Source: Candidatus Aminicenantota bacterium
GTDB lineage: Bacteria > Acidobacteriota > Aminicenantia > Aminicenantales > Aminicenantaceae
Direction: 5' to 3'
Assembly (NCBI GenBank): GCA_030612445.1
Contig: JAUWNW010000008.1
Coordinates: 1-44,198, forward strand
Length of the DNA: 44,198 nt
Shown here: one piece after another, positions 23,654-32,692 of the stretch
Numbering within the stretch: position 1 is the stretch's first letter
How the letters are laid out: each line of letters starts with the position of its first letter
The notes under the pieces: generated by a model
Database searches by the model: none
What the model was told of the DNA's origin: nothing
Seen by the model: only the letters and a program-made list of their open reading frames with translations
Translations under genes and position numbers: made by a program

Positions 23654-26085
23654 GATTTTTTCTTATCTTTTTTGTCTGGAGAGGAAAAAGTTTTCCAGCT
23701 TTTAGCCAATCGGTCAAGCTCCTGATCGACCAGAAAGTTTACTGTCCCTTCCGGGAAAGTCCCATCTTTTTTCCTGCGGCCGGCTTTGACGCCGGTAAGG
23801 ATTTCAATACCCTCATCAATAGTTTTAAGAGAATAAATAGAAAAGTTCCCTTTTTCTACAGCTGCGACGACATCATGTCTTAGCATCAGGTTTTTTACAT
23901 TTTGATGCGGTATCATAACTCCCTGGGTTCCGGTTAAACGTTTTGCCTTGCAGACTTCAAAGAAACCTTCGATCTTCTCATTAACTCCTCCGATCGGTTG
24001 GATCTCTCCTTTCTGGTTTAAAGACCCGGTTACAGCAATGTCCTGCCGCAAAGGCAGCTTGGAGAGGCTAGATAGGATAGCATATACTTCTGTTGAAGAG
24101 GCGCTGTCTCCGTCTATACCTGAGTAGGCCTGTTCAAAAGCAATGCTGGCGGAGAGAGAAAAAGGTTTGTTTTGAGCATATTTTCCCCTGAGATATCCTC
24201 CCAGGATAAGAACGCCTTTATTATGGGTCGGTCCGCTCAAATCGGATTCTCTTTCAATATTGATAACACCTGCTTTTCCAACAGCCGTGGCGGCAGTGAT
24301 TCTAGAGGGCTTTCCAAAAGCAAATTGACCCATTTGATATACGGCCAGTCCATTGACTTGTCCTACAACGCTGCCTTTGGTATCGATTAAAATCGTTCCT
24401 TCTTCAATCATTTCCTGGATTTTATCTTCGACTAGGCTGACACGTTCAAAGCGTTCTTGGATGGCTTTTTCTACATGTTTACGGCTTGTTGTGTTTTTCT
24501 TGTTTTTCTTTGCCCAGTAGCTGGCTTCCCGGACTACGTCAGCTATATTGTGAAACCTCGTGGACAATTTTGTCTGGCGACCGGCAAGTCTTATGCTGTA
24601 TTCGATCAATGCAGCCATTGCCTCCCGGTCAATTGGATTCAGGTTGTCTTCCTCAATAATTTTTTTTGCAAACGTCATATAATCGATTATGGTCTTTTTG
24701 TTTATCCTTGTTTCGGAATCGAATTCTGCCTTGATCTTAAAGATTTTTTTAAAATCATCGTCTTTATAGTAAAGAAGGTTATAAATATTTGCATCACCAA
24801 TGAGAATTACTTTGACATCGATCTTGATCGGCTGTGGCTTAAGCCTGCTAGGAGAAAAAAAATAAACTGAAGAGAAGTTCTGGATTTCCAGGGTCTGATT
24901 CCTAAGAGCGCGTTTAAGTACCGGCCAGACTCCAGGTTCGACCAGGGCATCCAGGGCATTTAACACCAAGTATCCGCCATTTGCCTTGAGCAGGGAACCA
25001 GCTTTTATTTTGGTGAAATCTGTCTGCATTAATCCCATTCTGTTCACGGTCGATTCTATAGAGCCGAAGAGATTGATATAATTCGGGTTCATTTCTATTA
25101 TGACCGGGGCGCCTTTAAGGCTGGAATTATTGATGAGTATGTTGACTCTGTAGGCCAGGAACGGGTCTCCTGTTTCTTTTGGTTTCTGTTCGGGCTTAGG
25201 GGGTTTGAAGAGATTGATGTTTTTATTAAGGTTTTCTTCTGTTTCGTCCAGATATTCCTGAATTTTAGGCTGAGGAAATTTTTTCCGGATCTTTGTTATT
25301 AGATCACTTATAATAGGATTAATTGATTTTTTGTCCCAATTTTTTAGTAGCTGGCGGGTTTTTTCCTCGGATCCTTTCAATTGCTTGAAGATCTCTTCCA
25401 GTTTGTCGGAAAGTTCTTCATATTTATTCTTCAACTGAACTAATGCCTTTCTTGGGAATTTATTTTCTCTTGCCAGGGCTTCTAATTTGTTAAAAGGAGC
25501 GGGCTTTCCTTTGATAATTGGAATAAGATCAGGCTTGATAAAGGTGCCGATCTGAATCTGGATCAAAGAGAAACCTTCTTTTGCTACATGTGTTTCGAAT
25601 TTTTTTAAAGCTTCCTTTTGCTTTTTCTGTTGGGTTTCAATAATGCGGCCTCGTTTTTCTGTATAATATTTACTTTTAAACAGTTGCGGAATATTATTTT
25701 TTAATTCTTCGATTAACTGAATCATTTCTTCCTGAAAGAGTTTTCCTTTTCCTGCCGGAAGATTGATCATAGTGGGCTCGTCAGTGGATTTAAAATTATT
25801 CACATATAGCATATCATCGGGAGCTTCTCTGGTTTTTTCGATCTTTTCTAAAAATTTTTTAATAGTGGTTGTGCGGCCGGTTCCGACCATTCCAGCTATA
25901 TATATATTATATCCCCGGCTTTTAATATCTAGGCCAGTTTGGATAGATCTCAGAGCTCTCTCCTGGCCGATGATTCCTTCACAGGCTTCGCATTTATCTG
26001 TCGATAAAAATGGGATTGTTTTAGGATCAATTCTCTTGTAAAGTTTTTCAAGTGCCAATTTTTTTGGCGGGTTTGCTATTTTCAT
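23650..26085 (-). CDS. Lon-like ATP-dependent protease (AAA_32 family)
   Basis: The 811-residue protein has an ATPase region with a P-loop-like GMVGTGRTT (65-73), in which Arg71 stands where Lys is canonical; this is common in this Lon-like family. Residues ~35-50 contain Cys32 and Cys35 in DKCEACEG. A long helical, charged insertion follows (~100-290), then the AAA core and the C-terminal Lon protease domain. The catalytic dyad is Ser661 (GDSAS) and Lys704 (NEKIEGF), 43 residues apart as in E. coli Lon. It should degrade damaged or regulatory proteins in the cytoplasm. AGGAAGGA precedes the ATG at 26085. Confidence 0.88.
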   Translation of the reverse strand: MKIANPPKKLALEKLYKRIDPKTIPFLSTDKCEACEGIIGQERALRSIQTGLDIKSRGYNIYIAGMVGTGRTTTIKKFLEKIEKTREAPDDMLYVNNFKSTDEPTMINLPAGKGKLFQEEMIQLIEELKNNIPQLFKSKYYTEKRGRIIETQQKKQKEALKKFETHVAKEGFSLIQIQIGTFIKPDLIPIIKGKPAPFNKLEALARENKFPRKALVQLKNKYEELSDKLEEIFKQLKGSEEKTRQLLKNWDKKSINPIISDLITKIRKKFPQPKIQEYLDETEENLNKNINLFKPPKPEQKPKETGDPFLAYRVNILINNSSLKGAPVIIEMNPNYINLFGSIESTVNRMGLMQTDFTKIKAGSLLKANGGYLVLNALDALVEPGVWPVLKRALRNQTLEIQNFSSVYFFSPSRLKPQPIKIDVKVILIGDANIYNLLYYKDDDFKKIFKIKAEFDSETRINKKTIIDYMTFAKKIIEEDNLNPIDREAMAALIEYSIRLAGRQTKLSTRFHNIADVVREASYWAKKNKKNTTSRKHVEKAIQERFERVSLVEDKIQEMIEEGTILIDTKGSVVGQVNGLAVYQMGQFAFGKPSRITAATAVGKAGVINIERESDLSGPTHNKGVLILGGYLRGKYAQNKPFSLSASIAFEQAYSGIDGDSASSTEVYAILSSLSKLPLRQDIAVTGSLNQKGEIQPIGGVNEKIEGFFEVCKAKRLTGTQGVMIPHQNVKNLMLRHDVVAAVEKGNFSIYSLKTIDEGIEILTGVKAGRRKKDGTFPEGTVNFLVDQELDRLAKSWKTFSSPDKKDKKKS

Positions 26086-26102
26086 GTATATTTCCTTCCT
26101 AA

Positions 26103-26135
26103 CCTGAACTATTCATAAAACGTGAATAATCCAGG
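26103..26135. repeat. Short palindromic repeat, minimal element scar
   Basis: CCTGAACTATTCA (26103-26115) and TGAATAATCCAGG (26123-26135) are inverted at 11 of 13 positions around a 7-base loop. On the minus strand the loop reads CGTTTT and is followed by ATGAATA, the first and last bases of full elements such as C. It lies between the divergent lon-like and GNAT-like genes. Confidence 0.6.
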
Positions 26136-26266
26136 CTAATTAATTTTAAGGGTAGATAGTTTTTAACATATATTGTTATTTAACTCAAGAGGTATAGAAT
26201 GGTAAAATCTTCGTGCAATAATTTATTGAATTTGATAAGATAAAGTAGATTTTGGAAGGATTGAAA

Positions 26267-27391
26267 ATGAGTGATATTAAAATTAAAAAAGTTATTTCAA
26301 AAAAAGATCAAAAAAAGTTTATTAAATTCCCATGGGAGGTTTACAAAGATAACCCTAACTGGGTTCCTCCCCTTATTATGGAAATGAAGGAGAAGCTGGA
26401 CAAAAAACACAATCCCTTTTTTGAACATGCTGAGATGGAGCTTTTTTTAGCCTTAGATGGGAGTGAACTAAAAGGAAGAGTAGCTGCTATTCTGGATAAA
26501 AATCATAATAAAATGCATAATGAAAAACTAGTCTTTTTTGGTCTTTATGAAAGTTTTAATGATATTGATATAACCAGAGCTTTACTGGATGGAGTAATGG
26601 AATGGGGAAAAGAGAGAGGGATGAATACCCTGAGGGGGCCTGTGAATATTTCCATGAATGATGAATGCGGCTTTTTGCTTGAGGGGTTTGATTCCCCCCC
26701 TGTTGTAATGATGCCTTACAACCCTGCCTATTATTTAGATCTTATGGAAGAATACGGATTGGCAAAGGCCAAGGATCTTTTTGCTTTTCTCATGACTAAG
26801 GATCATGAGATCAAAGAAAAGGTAAGTAAAATTGTTTCTAAAATAAAAAAATCGTCTAATATTACTTTGCGGGCGGTAAATTTAAAAAATATTGATAAGG
26901 AAGCTGAAAAAATTAAATACGTCTATAATCAAGGATGGGAAAAAAATTGGGGTTTTGTTCCCTGGACAGATAAAGAACTGGAACATATGGCCAAAAAATT
27001 AAAACAGGCGGCTGACCCGGATATTATCATCTTAGCTGAAGACGGAGACCGGCCCATAGGTTTTGCTTTTGGGTTTCCAAATTTAAATGAAGCACTTATG
27101 AAATTAAACGGAAGAATGACCCCTTTGGGAATCCTGAAATTCCTTTATTATAGAAAAAAGATCAAGGGCATCCGTGCGGTTGTCTTTGGAATTCTAAAAG
27201 AATACAGGATGAGCGGGGTAAGCTACCTGCTTTTTTCTGAATTAGAGAAGAATGCTCTGGCTAAGGGTTATGAATGGTGCGAAACCTCCTATCAGCTTGA
27301 AGATAATGATGCGATCAACCGCTTTGTGATGTCTATCGGTGGAAAAGTGTATAAAAAATACAGGATATTTGAAAAGCCCATTTCTGAATAA
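26267..27391 (+). CDS. GNAT-like N-acetyltransferase family protein
   Basis: From the ATG at 26267, with GGAAGGA seven bases upstream, the protein has 374 residues; a TTG 15 bases earlier lies in the Shine-Dalgarno and is rejected. The N-terminal half contains FPWEVYKDNPNWVPPL, typical of a GNAT-like family often labelled hypothetical. NTLRGPVNISMNDECGFL and PPVVMMPYNPAYY are conserved features I recognise without a known function. The C-terminal half has an acetyl-CoA-binding-like region (GILKEYRMSGVSYLLFSELE). Two GNAT-like modules are plausible. The substrate is unknown. Confidence 0.65.
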   Translation: MSDIKIKKVISKKDQKKFIKFPWEVYKDNPNWVPPLIMEMKEKLDKKHNPFFEHAEMELFLALDGSELKGRVAAILDKNHNKMHNEKLVFFGLYESFNDIDITRALLDGVMEWGKERGMNTLRGPVNISMNDECGFLLEGFDSPPVVMMPYNPAYYLDLMEEYGLAKAKDLFAFLMTKDHEIKEKVSKIVSKIKKSSNITLRAVNLKNIDKEAEKIKYVYNQGWEKNWGFVPWTDKELEHMAKKLKQAADPDIIILAEDGDRPIGFAFGFPNLNEALMKLNGRMTPLGILKFLYYRKKIKGIRAVVFGILKEYRMSGVSYLLFSELEKNALAKGYEWCETSYQLEDNDAINRFVMSIGGKVYKKYRIFEKPISE

Positions 27392-27426
27392 CCCAGATTA
27401 ATGAGAAAGCAAGGAGGTAAATAAAA

Positions 27427-28209
27427 GTGGCATATGAAAATTTGACTACCAGCAAAGAAAACGGGCTGGGTTGGATTGTTGTGAACCGGCCGGATAAATT
27501 AAATGCCCTGAATATTAAAACAGTCGAGGAAATGCAGGGTGCTTTCCTTGCTTTCAAGGAGGACAGGGAAGCAAAGGCTGTTATCTTGACCGGTTCTGGA
27601 GAGAAAGCTTTTATTGCGGGAGCGGATATCAGTGAACTGGCTAAGCTTGATCATGACGCGGGAAGGCAGTATGTTTTAAAAGGTCAGGAATTAACTAAAT
27701 TTATAGAAAATTACCCCAAGCCGGTGATCGCTGCTGTTAACGGCTATGCGCTTGGTGGCGGCACTGAGATGGCCTTGGCCTGTCATATCAGGATTGGGGC
27801 TGAAAATGCAAAAATGGGACAACCGGAAGTAAAATTAGGGCTGATCCCGGGATTCGGTGGGACCCAAAGATTGTCCAGGCTTGTGGGTAAGGGAAAAGCT
27901 ATGGAAATGATCCTGACCGGAAAAGTCATTGACGCAGCTGAGGCTTTACAAATAGGCTTGCTTAATAAAGTCGTGCCCCCGGAGAAACTTCGTTTAACTT
28001 GTGAGGCCCTGGCAAATGAAATGATTGTAAATGGCCCAGTAGCTCTTGAATATGCTATAGCTGCGATTAATAAAGGATTTGATAAACCTATGGATGAAGC
28101 TCTTCTTCTGGAAGCTGATTTTTTTGGCGCTTCCTGTAATACTGAAGACAGCAAGGAAGGGACTAAGGCTTTTCTGGAAAAAAGAAAGCCGAATTTCCAG
28201 GGGAAATAA
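27427..28209 (+). CDS. Enoyl-CoA hydratase / 3-hydroxybutyryl-CoA dehydratase
   Basis: The 260-residue protein is a full-length crotonase. The oxyanion hole is formed around AFIAGADISEL and GYALGGGTEMALACH. The two catalytic Glu residues are in GGGTEMA and GQPEVKLGLIPGFGGTQ. It hydrates trans-2-enoyl-CoA, or works in the reverse direction in butyrate formation (Crt). The GTG start is set by AAGGAGG ten bases upstream; the ATG nearby is out of frame. No thiolase or hydroxyacyl-CoA dehydrogenase adjoins, so the pathway is inferred only from the CoA-transferase at 15386. ribH follows after 12 bases. Confidence 0.88.
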   Translation: MAYENLTTSKENGLGWIVVNRPDKLNALNIKTVEEMQGAFLAFKEDREAKAVILTGSGEKAFIAGADISELAKLDHDAGRQYVLKGQELTKFIENYPKPVIAAVNGYALGGGTEMALACHIRIGAENAKMGQPEVKLGLIPGFGGTQRLSRLVGKGKAMEMILTGKVIDAAEALQIGLLNKVVPPEKLRLTCEALANEMIVNGPVALEYAIAAINKGFDKPMDEALLLEADFFGASCNTEDSKEGTKAFLEKRKPNFQGK

Positions 28210-28221
28210 CAGGAGTGTAAT

Positions 28222-28689
28222 ATGAAAACATATGAAGGAAAACTTAAAGCTGAAGGTTTAAAGATCGGGATTATCCTTAGTCGGTTCAATCAATTTATCT
28301 CAGGAAGACTGCTGGAAGGAGCGCTTGAGGCTCTCAATAAACTGGGGGCTGCTGAAAAGGATATATCGATCTATAAAGTCCCGGGATCTTTTGAGGTGCC
28401 TGGTATAGCGAAAAAACTGGCAGAAGCCAAAAAAGTAGATGGTATTATATGCCTTGGGGTCCTTATCAGGGGCGATACACCCCATTTTGATTATTTAAGT
28501 GCAGAGGTGACTAAAGGTCTGGCCCAGATCTCTATGGATGAAGGGATACCAGTATCATATGGAATATTGACGGTCGATACTATTGAGCAGGGAATAGAGA
28601 GAGCTGGAACAAAAGCTGGGAATAAAGGCTATGACTCGGCTTTTTCGCTTATTGAGACTATAAACCTGATAAAGAACTCGGGGCTTTAA
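28222..28689 (+). CDS. ribH: 6,7-dimethyl-8-ribityllumazine synthase
   Basis: The 155-residue protein is full-length Rib[16 protein letters not shown] binds the pyrimidine substrate, [10 protein letters not shown] and [15 protein letters not shown] carry the phosphate-binding and catalytic His residues, and [17 protein letters not shown] completes the active site. It joins the ribityl-aminopyrimidine with dihydroxybutanone phosphate in riboflavin synthesis and usually forms pentamers or icosahedral shells. ribB, ribD and ribE are not in the window; ribH next to nusB is a frequent pairing. AGGAG precedes the ATG. Confidence 0.95.
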   Translation: MKTYEGKLKAEGLKIGIILSRFNQFISGRLLEGALEALNKLGAAEKDISIYKVPGSFEVPGIAKKLAEAKKVDGIICLGVLIRGDTPHFDYLSAEVTKGLAQISMDEGIPVSYGILTVDTIEQGIERAGTKAGNKGYDSAFSLIETINLIKNSGL

Positions 28690-28706
28690 GGCGCTAGAGT
28701 TCTGTT

Positions 28707-29147
28707 ATGGGCAAAAGAAGAAAAGCCCGGGAAAGTACTCTTCAAATTCTATTTCAGCTGGAGTTTGATGATTCTCAGCTTGATAAAGCAATATCAAAGT
28801 TCTTGGAAAACAAAAAAGCGGACAAAGAGGAAAAAGAACTCTGTACCCGCCTGATCTGTGGTATAGCTGCCAATCAGGGGGAAATAGACAAGATAATTCA
28901 ATCAGCCTCTGAAAACTGGAGAATAGCCCGCATGGCAATTGTAGACAAAAATATTCTGCGGATGGCCGCTTATGAATTGCTTTATGATAAAGATTTGGCC
29001 CCGGCAATAATCATTAATGAAGCGATAGAGATCGCCAAAAAATACAGCAGTGAACAGTCTGCTACTTTTATTAATGGTATTCTGAATGCACTTATTAAAA
29101 AAAAAATAAAAGATGATAAACCATTAAAGGAAGCCAAACATGAGTGA
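28707..29147 (+). CDS. nusB: Transcription antitermination factor NusB
   Basis: The 146-residue protein shows the all-helical NusB fold with the N-terminal RKARESTLQILFQLEF and the C-terminal AIIINEAIEIAKKYSSEQSATFINGILNAL. It binds boxA RNA with NusE (ribosomal protein S10) to help transcription of rRNA operons. It overlaps the start of lysS by eight bases. Confidence 0.95.
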   Translation: MGKRRKARESTLQILFQLEFDDSQLDKAISKFLENKKADKEEKELCTRLICGIAANQGEIDKIIQSASENWRIARMAIVDKNILRMAAYELLYDKDLAPAIIINEAIEIAKKYSSEQSATFINGILNALIKKKIKDDKPLKEAKHE

Positions 29148-30639
29148 AAAAAGGAATGAGAGAGCGAAACTAAGTGAGCAGGAGATCGTCCGAAAAGAAA
29201 AAATGGCAAAGCTTGCTGAAGAAGGAGTTGAGCTGTTTCCCCACAAGATTGAAACGACTCATTCTGTTTATGAGGTTGTCTCTGAGTATGCTGAAGTATC
29301 CAAGGAGGAACTTGAGGAAAAAAAGGTCAAGGTCACTGTTCCAGGCAGGATTGCTTCTATTCGCAAGATGGGGAGAGCCGTCTTTTTTCACATAGCTGAT
29401 TCTCAGGCGAAACTGCAGGTTTATCTTCGAGAAGACTATCTCGGAAAAAAACAATTCGAGCTTTTTTCATTATTAGATATAGGTGACATTATTGCTGTTA
29501 AAGGGGAACTGTTCAAGACCCGGACTGGGGAATTGACCGTTCTGACCGGTTCTTTTACTTTTCTGGCTAAATGCTTACATCCTTTACCGGAAAAATGGCA
29601 CGGACTGCAGGATGTGGAACTGCGCTTCCGGAAACGCCACCTGGATCTTATTGTCAACCGGGATACAGTTAAGACATTCAGGCTCCGCAGTCTTATGAAC
29701 GCCGGTATCAGGGAATATTTTAATAAACGCGGGTATATCGAAGTTGAAACTCCGATGATGCATCCCATTCCCGGCGGCGCTCTGGCAAAACCTTTTAAGA
29801 CCTTTCATAATGCCCTGGGAATGGAACTCTATTTGAGAATAGCACCTGAATTGTATTTAAAAAGACTTACCGTTGGAGGGCTCGATAAAGTCTATGAGAT
29901 AAACCGGAGTTTCAGGAACGAGGGGATTTCTTCCGAGCATAACCCTGAATTTACCATGTTAGAATTCTATGAAGCTTACTGTGATTATAATGACATGATG
30001 GATCGGGCGGAGGAATTAATCAATTCCCTGAGTTTAAAGCTCCTTGGAACTGAGGAGATCACATATGGCGAGCATAAGATCTCCTTTAAAAGACCCTGGA
30101 AAAGGATCAAGTTCAGGGAGGCTCTCTCCCATTACAGCGGGATAGCCCCCAGCCGTTTTGAAAATAAAAAAGAAATGATAGAAATGGCTTCTACCCTGGC
30201 GGGTAAAGGGACATCACTTACCTATGGCAAGGCTTTGGATGTGATTTTTGACAAGTATGTCAAACCGAATCTGATCCAACCCACATTTGTGACCAACCCT
30301 CCCAAGGAAATTTCTCCTTTAGCTAAAGCTTCCCAGGATAATCCTGATGAGGCTGAACGGTTTGAATTGATAATAGCCGGCATGGAGATCGCGAATGCTT
30401 TTAGTGAGCTGACCGATCCGGCTGAACAAAAGCAGAGATTTGAGCAGCAAAGTGAAGCGAGAAAGCAGGGGGATGAGGAATCGCATGTAGTAGATAAGGA
30501 TTATGTCGAGGCTTTAGAGTACGGGCTTCCTCCCACTGGAGGCCAGGGGATCGGAATAGACCGCTTGATTATGATTTTTGCCGACTGTAAGTCCATAAGA
30601 GAAGTGATTCTTTTTCCTCTCCTGCGGCCTAAGTCATAA
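29140..30639 (+). CDS. lysS: Lysyl-tRNA synthetase, class II
   Basis: The 499-residue protein has an N-terminal OB-fold anticodon-binding domain (VTVPGRIASIRKMGRAVFFH). The class II catalytic domain follows: motif 1 around RGYIEVETPMMHPIPGGALA, motif 2 in RSFRNEGISSEHNPEFTMLE, motif 3 in GGQGIGIDRLIMIFAD. It charges tRNA-Lys. ATG at 29140 lies within the nusB end. The length is normal for bacterial LysRS and nothing is truncated. Confidence 0.96.
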   Translation: MSEKRNERAKLSEQEIVRKEKMAKLAEEGVELFPHKIETTHSVYEVVSEYAEVSKEELEEKKVKVTVPGRIASIRKMGRAVFFHIADSQAKLQVYLREDYLGKKQFELFSLLDIGDIIAVKGELFKTRTGELTVLTGSFTFLAKCLHPLPEKWHGLQDVELRFRKRHLDLIVNRDTVKTFRLRSLMNAGIREYFNKRGYIEVETPMMHPIPGGALAKPFKTFHNALGMELYLRIAPELYLKRLTVGGLDKVYEINRSFRNEGISSEHNPEFTMLEFYEAYCDYNDMMDRAEELINSLSLKLLGTEEITYGEHKISFKRPWKRIKFREALSHYSGIAPSRFENKKEMIEMASTLAGKGTSLTYGKALDVIFDKYVKPNLIQPTFVTNPPKEISPLAKASQDNPDEAERFELIIAGMEIANAFSELTDPAEQKQRFEQQSEARKQGDEESHVVDKDYVEALEYGLPPTGGQGIGIDRLIMIFADCKSIREVILFPLLRPKS

Positions 30640-30658
30640 AAGTGAAATATATTTTATC

Positions 30659-31879
30659 ATGAGCTATGAATGGTTTGTTGCTAAACGTTATCTGACAGCT
30701 AGACGAAAACAGGCATTTATCTCAGTTATTACTTTTATCTCTACCCTTGGTATTACTATCGGGGTTATGGCTCTTATTATTGCTATTGCCCTGATCACAG
30801 GTTTCCAGAATGATGTCCAGGATAAGATCCTGGGCTCGACTTCCCATATCATGATCTCTGATATGAGTGGTGAGGGAATATCAGATTTTCCTGAGTTAAT
30901 CTCTTCTATAAAAAATATCGAAGGTGTCATAGGAGCTACACCTGTAGTATATGATACAGTTCTTTTACAGGGACCGTATAAAAGTGCGGGAGGAATTCTG
31001 AGAGGTATAGATTTTGAGTTGGAATGGGAAACCTCCCCCTGGCTGCAGGATCTGGAATTTGGCAGGATTCCTAAACCTGAGGCAAAACGGGGAGAAATAT
31101 TGCTGGGACAGGATATGGCTTTTAATATTGGGGCTTCGGTTGGAGATGTTATTACTGTACTTTCTCTCTCTTCACGGTTGACTCCACTGGGAATAAGTCC
31201 CAAGATAAAAAGATTAAAAGTTTCTGGAATTTTTGCTACCGGATTATATGAATTTGACTCTTCTACTGCTATGATCCCCCTTAAGAATGCCCAGAAGATA
31301 TTTAACTTAGGAGAAAACGTAAATCTTGTTCAAGTCAGGATAGAAGATATTTTTCTGGCTTCTGAGCTAAAGGAAAGGATAAAGGAAGTACTTCCTGCTG
31401 AGACTTATGCTACTACCTGGATGGAGATGAACAAGCCGCTTTTCTCTGCTCTTAAACTAGAGAAAAAATTAATGTTTCTTACCATAACCCTTATCGTCCT
31501 GGTAGCGGCCTTAAACATTATAGCAACTCTTATTTTAATGGTTATGGAGAAGACCCGTGACATAGGAATTCTTAAGGCTATGGGAGCTACTTCCCGGGGT
31601 ATAAGAAAAATATTTTTCTTTCAAGGGGCTATGATAGGTATTTTTGGTACAAGTATCGGTACAGGTTTGGGACTTGCTTGGTGCTGGCTGGCAAATACTT
31701 TTGAGTTGATTAAGGTTCCAGCTGATATTTATCAAATTGCCTTTGTACCTTTCCGTATCGCTATTTTGGATTTATTGATGATAATTGCGGTAACTTTATT
31801 GATAAGTTTTCTTTCCACTTTGTTCCCTGCCCATAGGGCTTCCCGGGTCGACCCGGTAAAGGCATTAAAATATGAGTAA
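30659..31879 (+). CDS. lolC: Lipoprotein-releasing ABC transporter permease LolC/LolE
   Basis: The 406-residue protein begins SYEWFVAKRYLTARRKQAFIS, the LolC/LolE N-terminus. The first membrane segment follows, then a periplasmic domain of about 220 residues and three C-terminal segments with the coupling motif KTRDIGILKAMGATSRGIRKIFF. It ends FPAHRASRVDPVKALKYE. With LolD it extracts mature lipoproteins from the inner membrane for LolA. Only one permease gene is present, so a homodimer (LolCE/LolF type) is likely. It overlaps lolD by eight bases. Confidence 0.9.
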   Translation: MSYEWFVAKRYLTARRKQAFISVITFISTLGITIGVMALIIAIALITGFQNDVQDKILGSTSHIMISDMSGEGISDFPELISSIKNIEGVIGATPVVYDTVLLQGPYKSAGGILRGIDFELEWETSPWLQDLEFGRIPKPEAKRGEILLGQDMAFNIGASVGDVITVLSLSSRLTPLGISPKIKRLKVSGIFATGLYEFDSSTAMIPLKNAQKIFNLGENVNLVQVRIEDIFLASELKERIKEVLPAETYATTWMEMNKPLFSALKLEKKLMFLTITLIVLVAALNIIATLILMVMEKTRDIGILKAMGATSRGIRKIFFFQGAMIGIFGTSIGTGLGLAWCWLANTFELIKVPADIYQIAFVPFRIAILDLLMIIAVTLLISFLSTLFPAHRASRVDPVKALKYE

Positions 31880-32549
31880 AATCCTGCTAGTTAAAGATCT
31901 TTGTAAGGAATATCCTTTACCCAATGGAACTTTGCGTGTTTTTGATAGACTGAATTTTGACCTGGAAAATGGGTCGCTGGTTGCAGTTATGGGGGTTTCC
32001 GGAGTTGGCAAGACTACTCTTTTAAATTTATTTGGGGCTTTGGATAAGCCGAGCCGGGGAAAGGTTTTTCTGGATGGGGAGGATATTTTTGCAAAAGATG
32101 ACATTAAGAAAGCATTGATGCGGAATAAAAAGGTGGGATTTATTTTCCAATTTTATCATCTTCTCCCGGAATTCTCAGCCTGGGAGAATGTTAGTCTCCC
32201 GCTTTTAATTAAGGGCTTGAAAAGGAAAGAAGCCCAAGTAAGAGCTGTTGAACTGCTAAGAGAAGTTGGCTTGGAGGATAAGGTTGAGCTTAGGCCCGCG
32301 CAGCTTTCTGGAGGTGAACAGCAGAGAATCGCCATAGCCCGGGCTTTGATCAACAATCCGAGATTGCTCTTAGCGGATGAACCGACTGGCAATCTGGACT
32401 GGAAAACCGGACGGATGATCCTGGAGCTTATCCGCCAGTTGCATATAAAAAAAAATCTCTCATCCATAATTGTCACTCATAATGAAAAAGTGGCCCAATT
32501 TTGCGACAAGACTTATCTTATGCAGGCAGGCGGGCTGACATTAATATAG
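31872..32549 (+). CDS. lolD: Lipoprotein-releasing ABC transporter ATPase LolD
   Basis: The 225-residue ATPase has Walker A GVSGVGKTT (41-49), Q-loop FIFQFYHLLPEFSAWENV, signature LSGGEQQRIAIARAL and Walker B LLLADEPTGNLD, followed by the switch His in IIVTHNEKVA. It energises LolC. The size and the TGNLD end fit the LolD/MacB ATPase subfamily. It is the only ABC ATPase in the window. Confidence 0.93.
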   Translation: MSKILLVKDLCKEYPLPNGTLRVFDRLNFDLENGSLVAVMGVSGVGKTTLLNLFGALDKPSRGKVFLDGEDIFAKDDIKKALMRNKKVGFIFQFYHLLPEFSAWENVSLPLLIKGLKRKEAQVRAVELLREVGLEDKVELRPAQLSGGEQQRIAIARALINNPRLLLADEPTGNLDWKTGRMILELIRQLHIKKNLSSIIVTHNEKVAQFCDKTYLMQAGGLTLI

Positions 32550-32692
32550 TACATACCCTTGACCCCTTGAATCAGCAAATCCAAATATGAAACTTTAATC
32601 CTATTATTATGGTTATATAAATGGTGTGATGAAAGAGATAAAACGCCTCATATCTTTATTTTTGAAGGGGATTATGGTATAAGGAAGGGAAA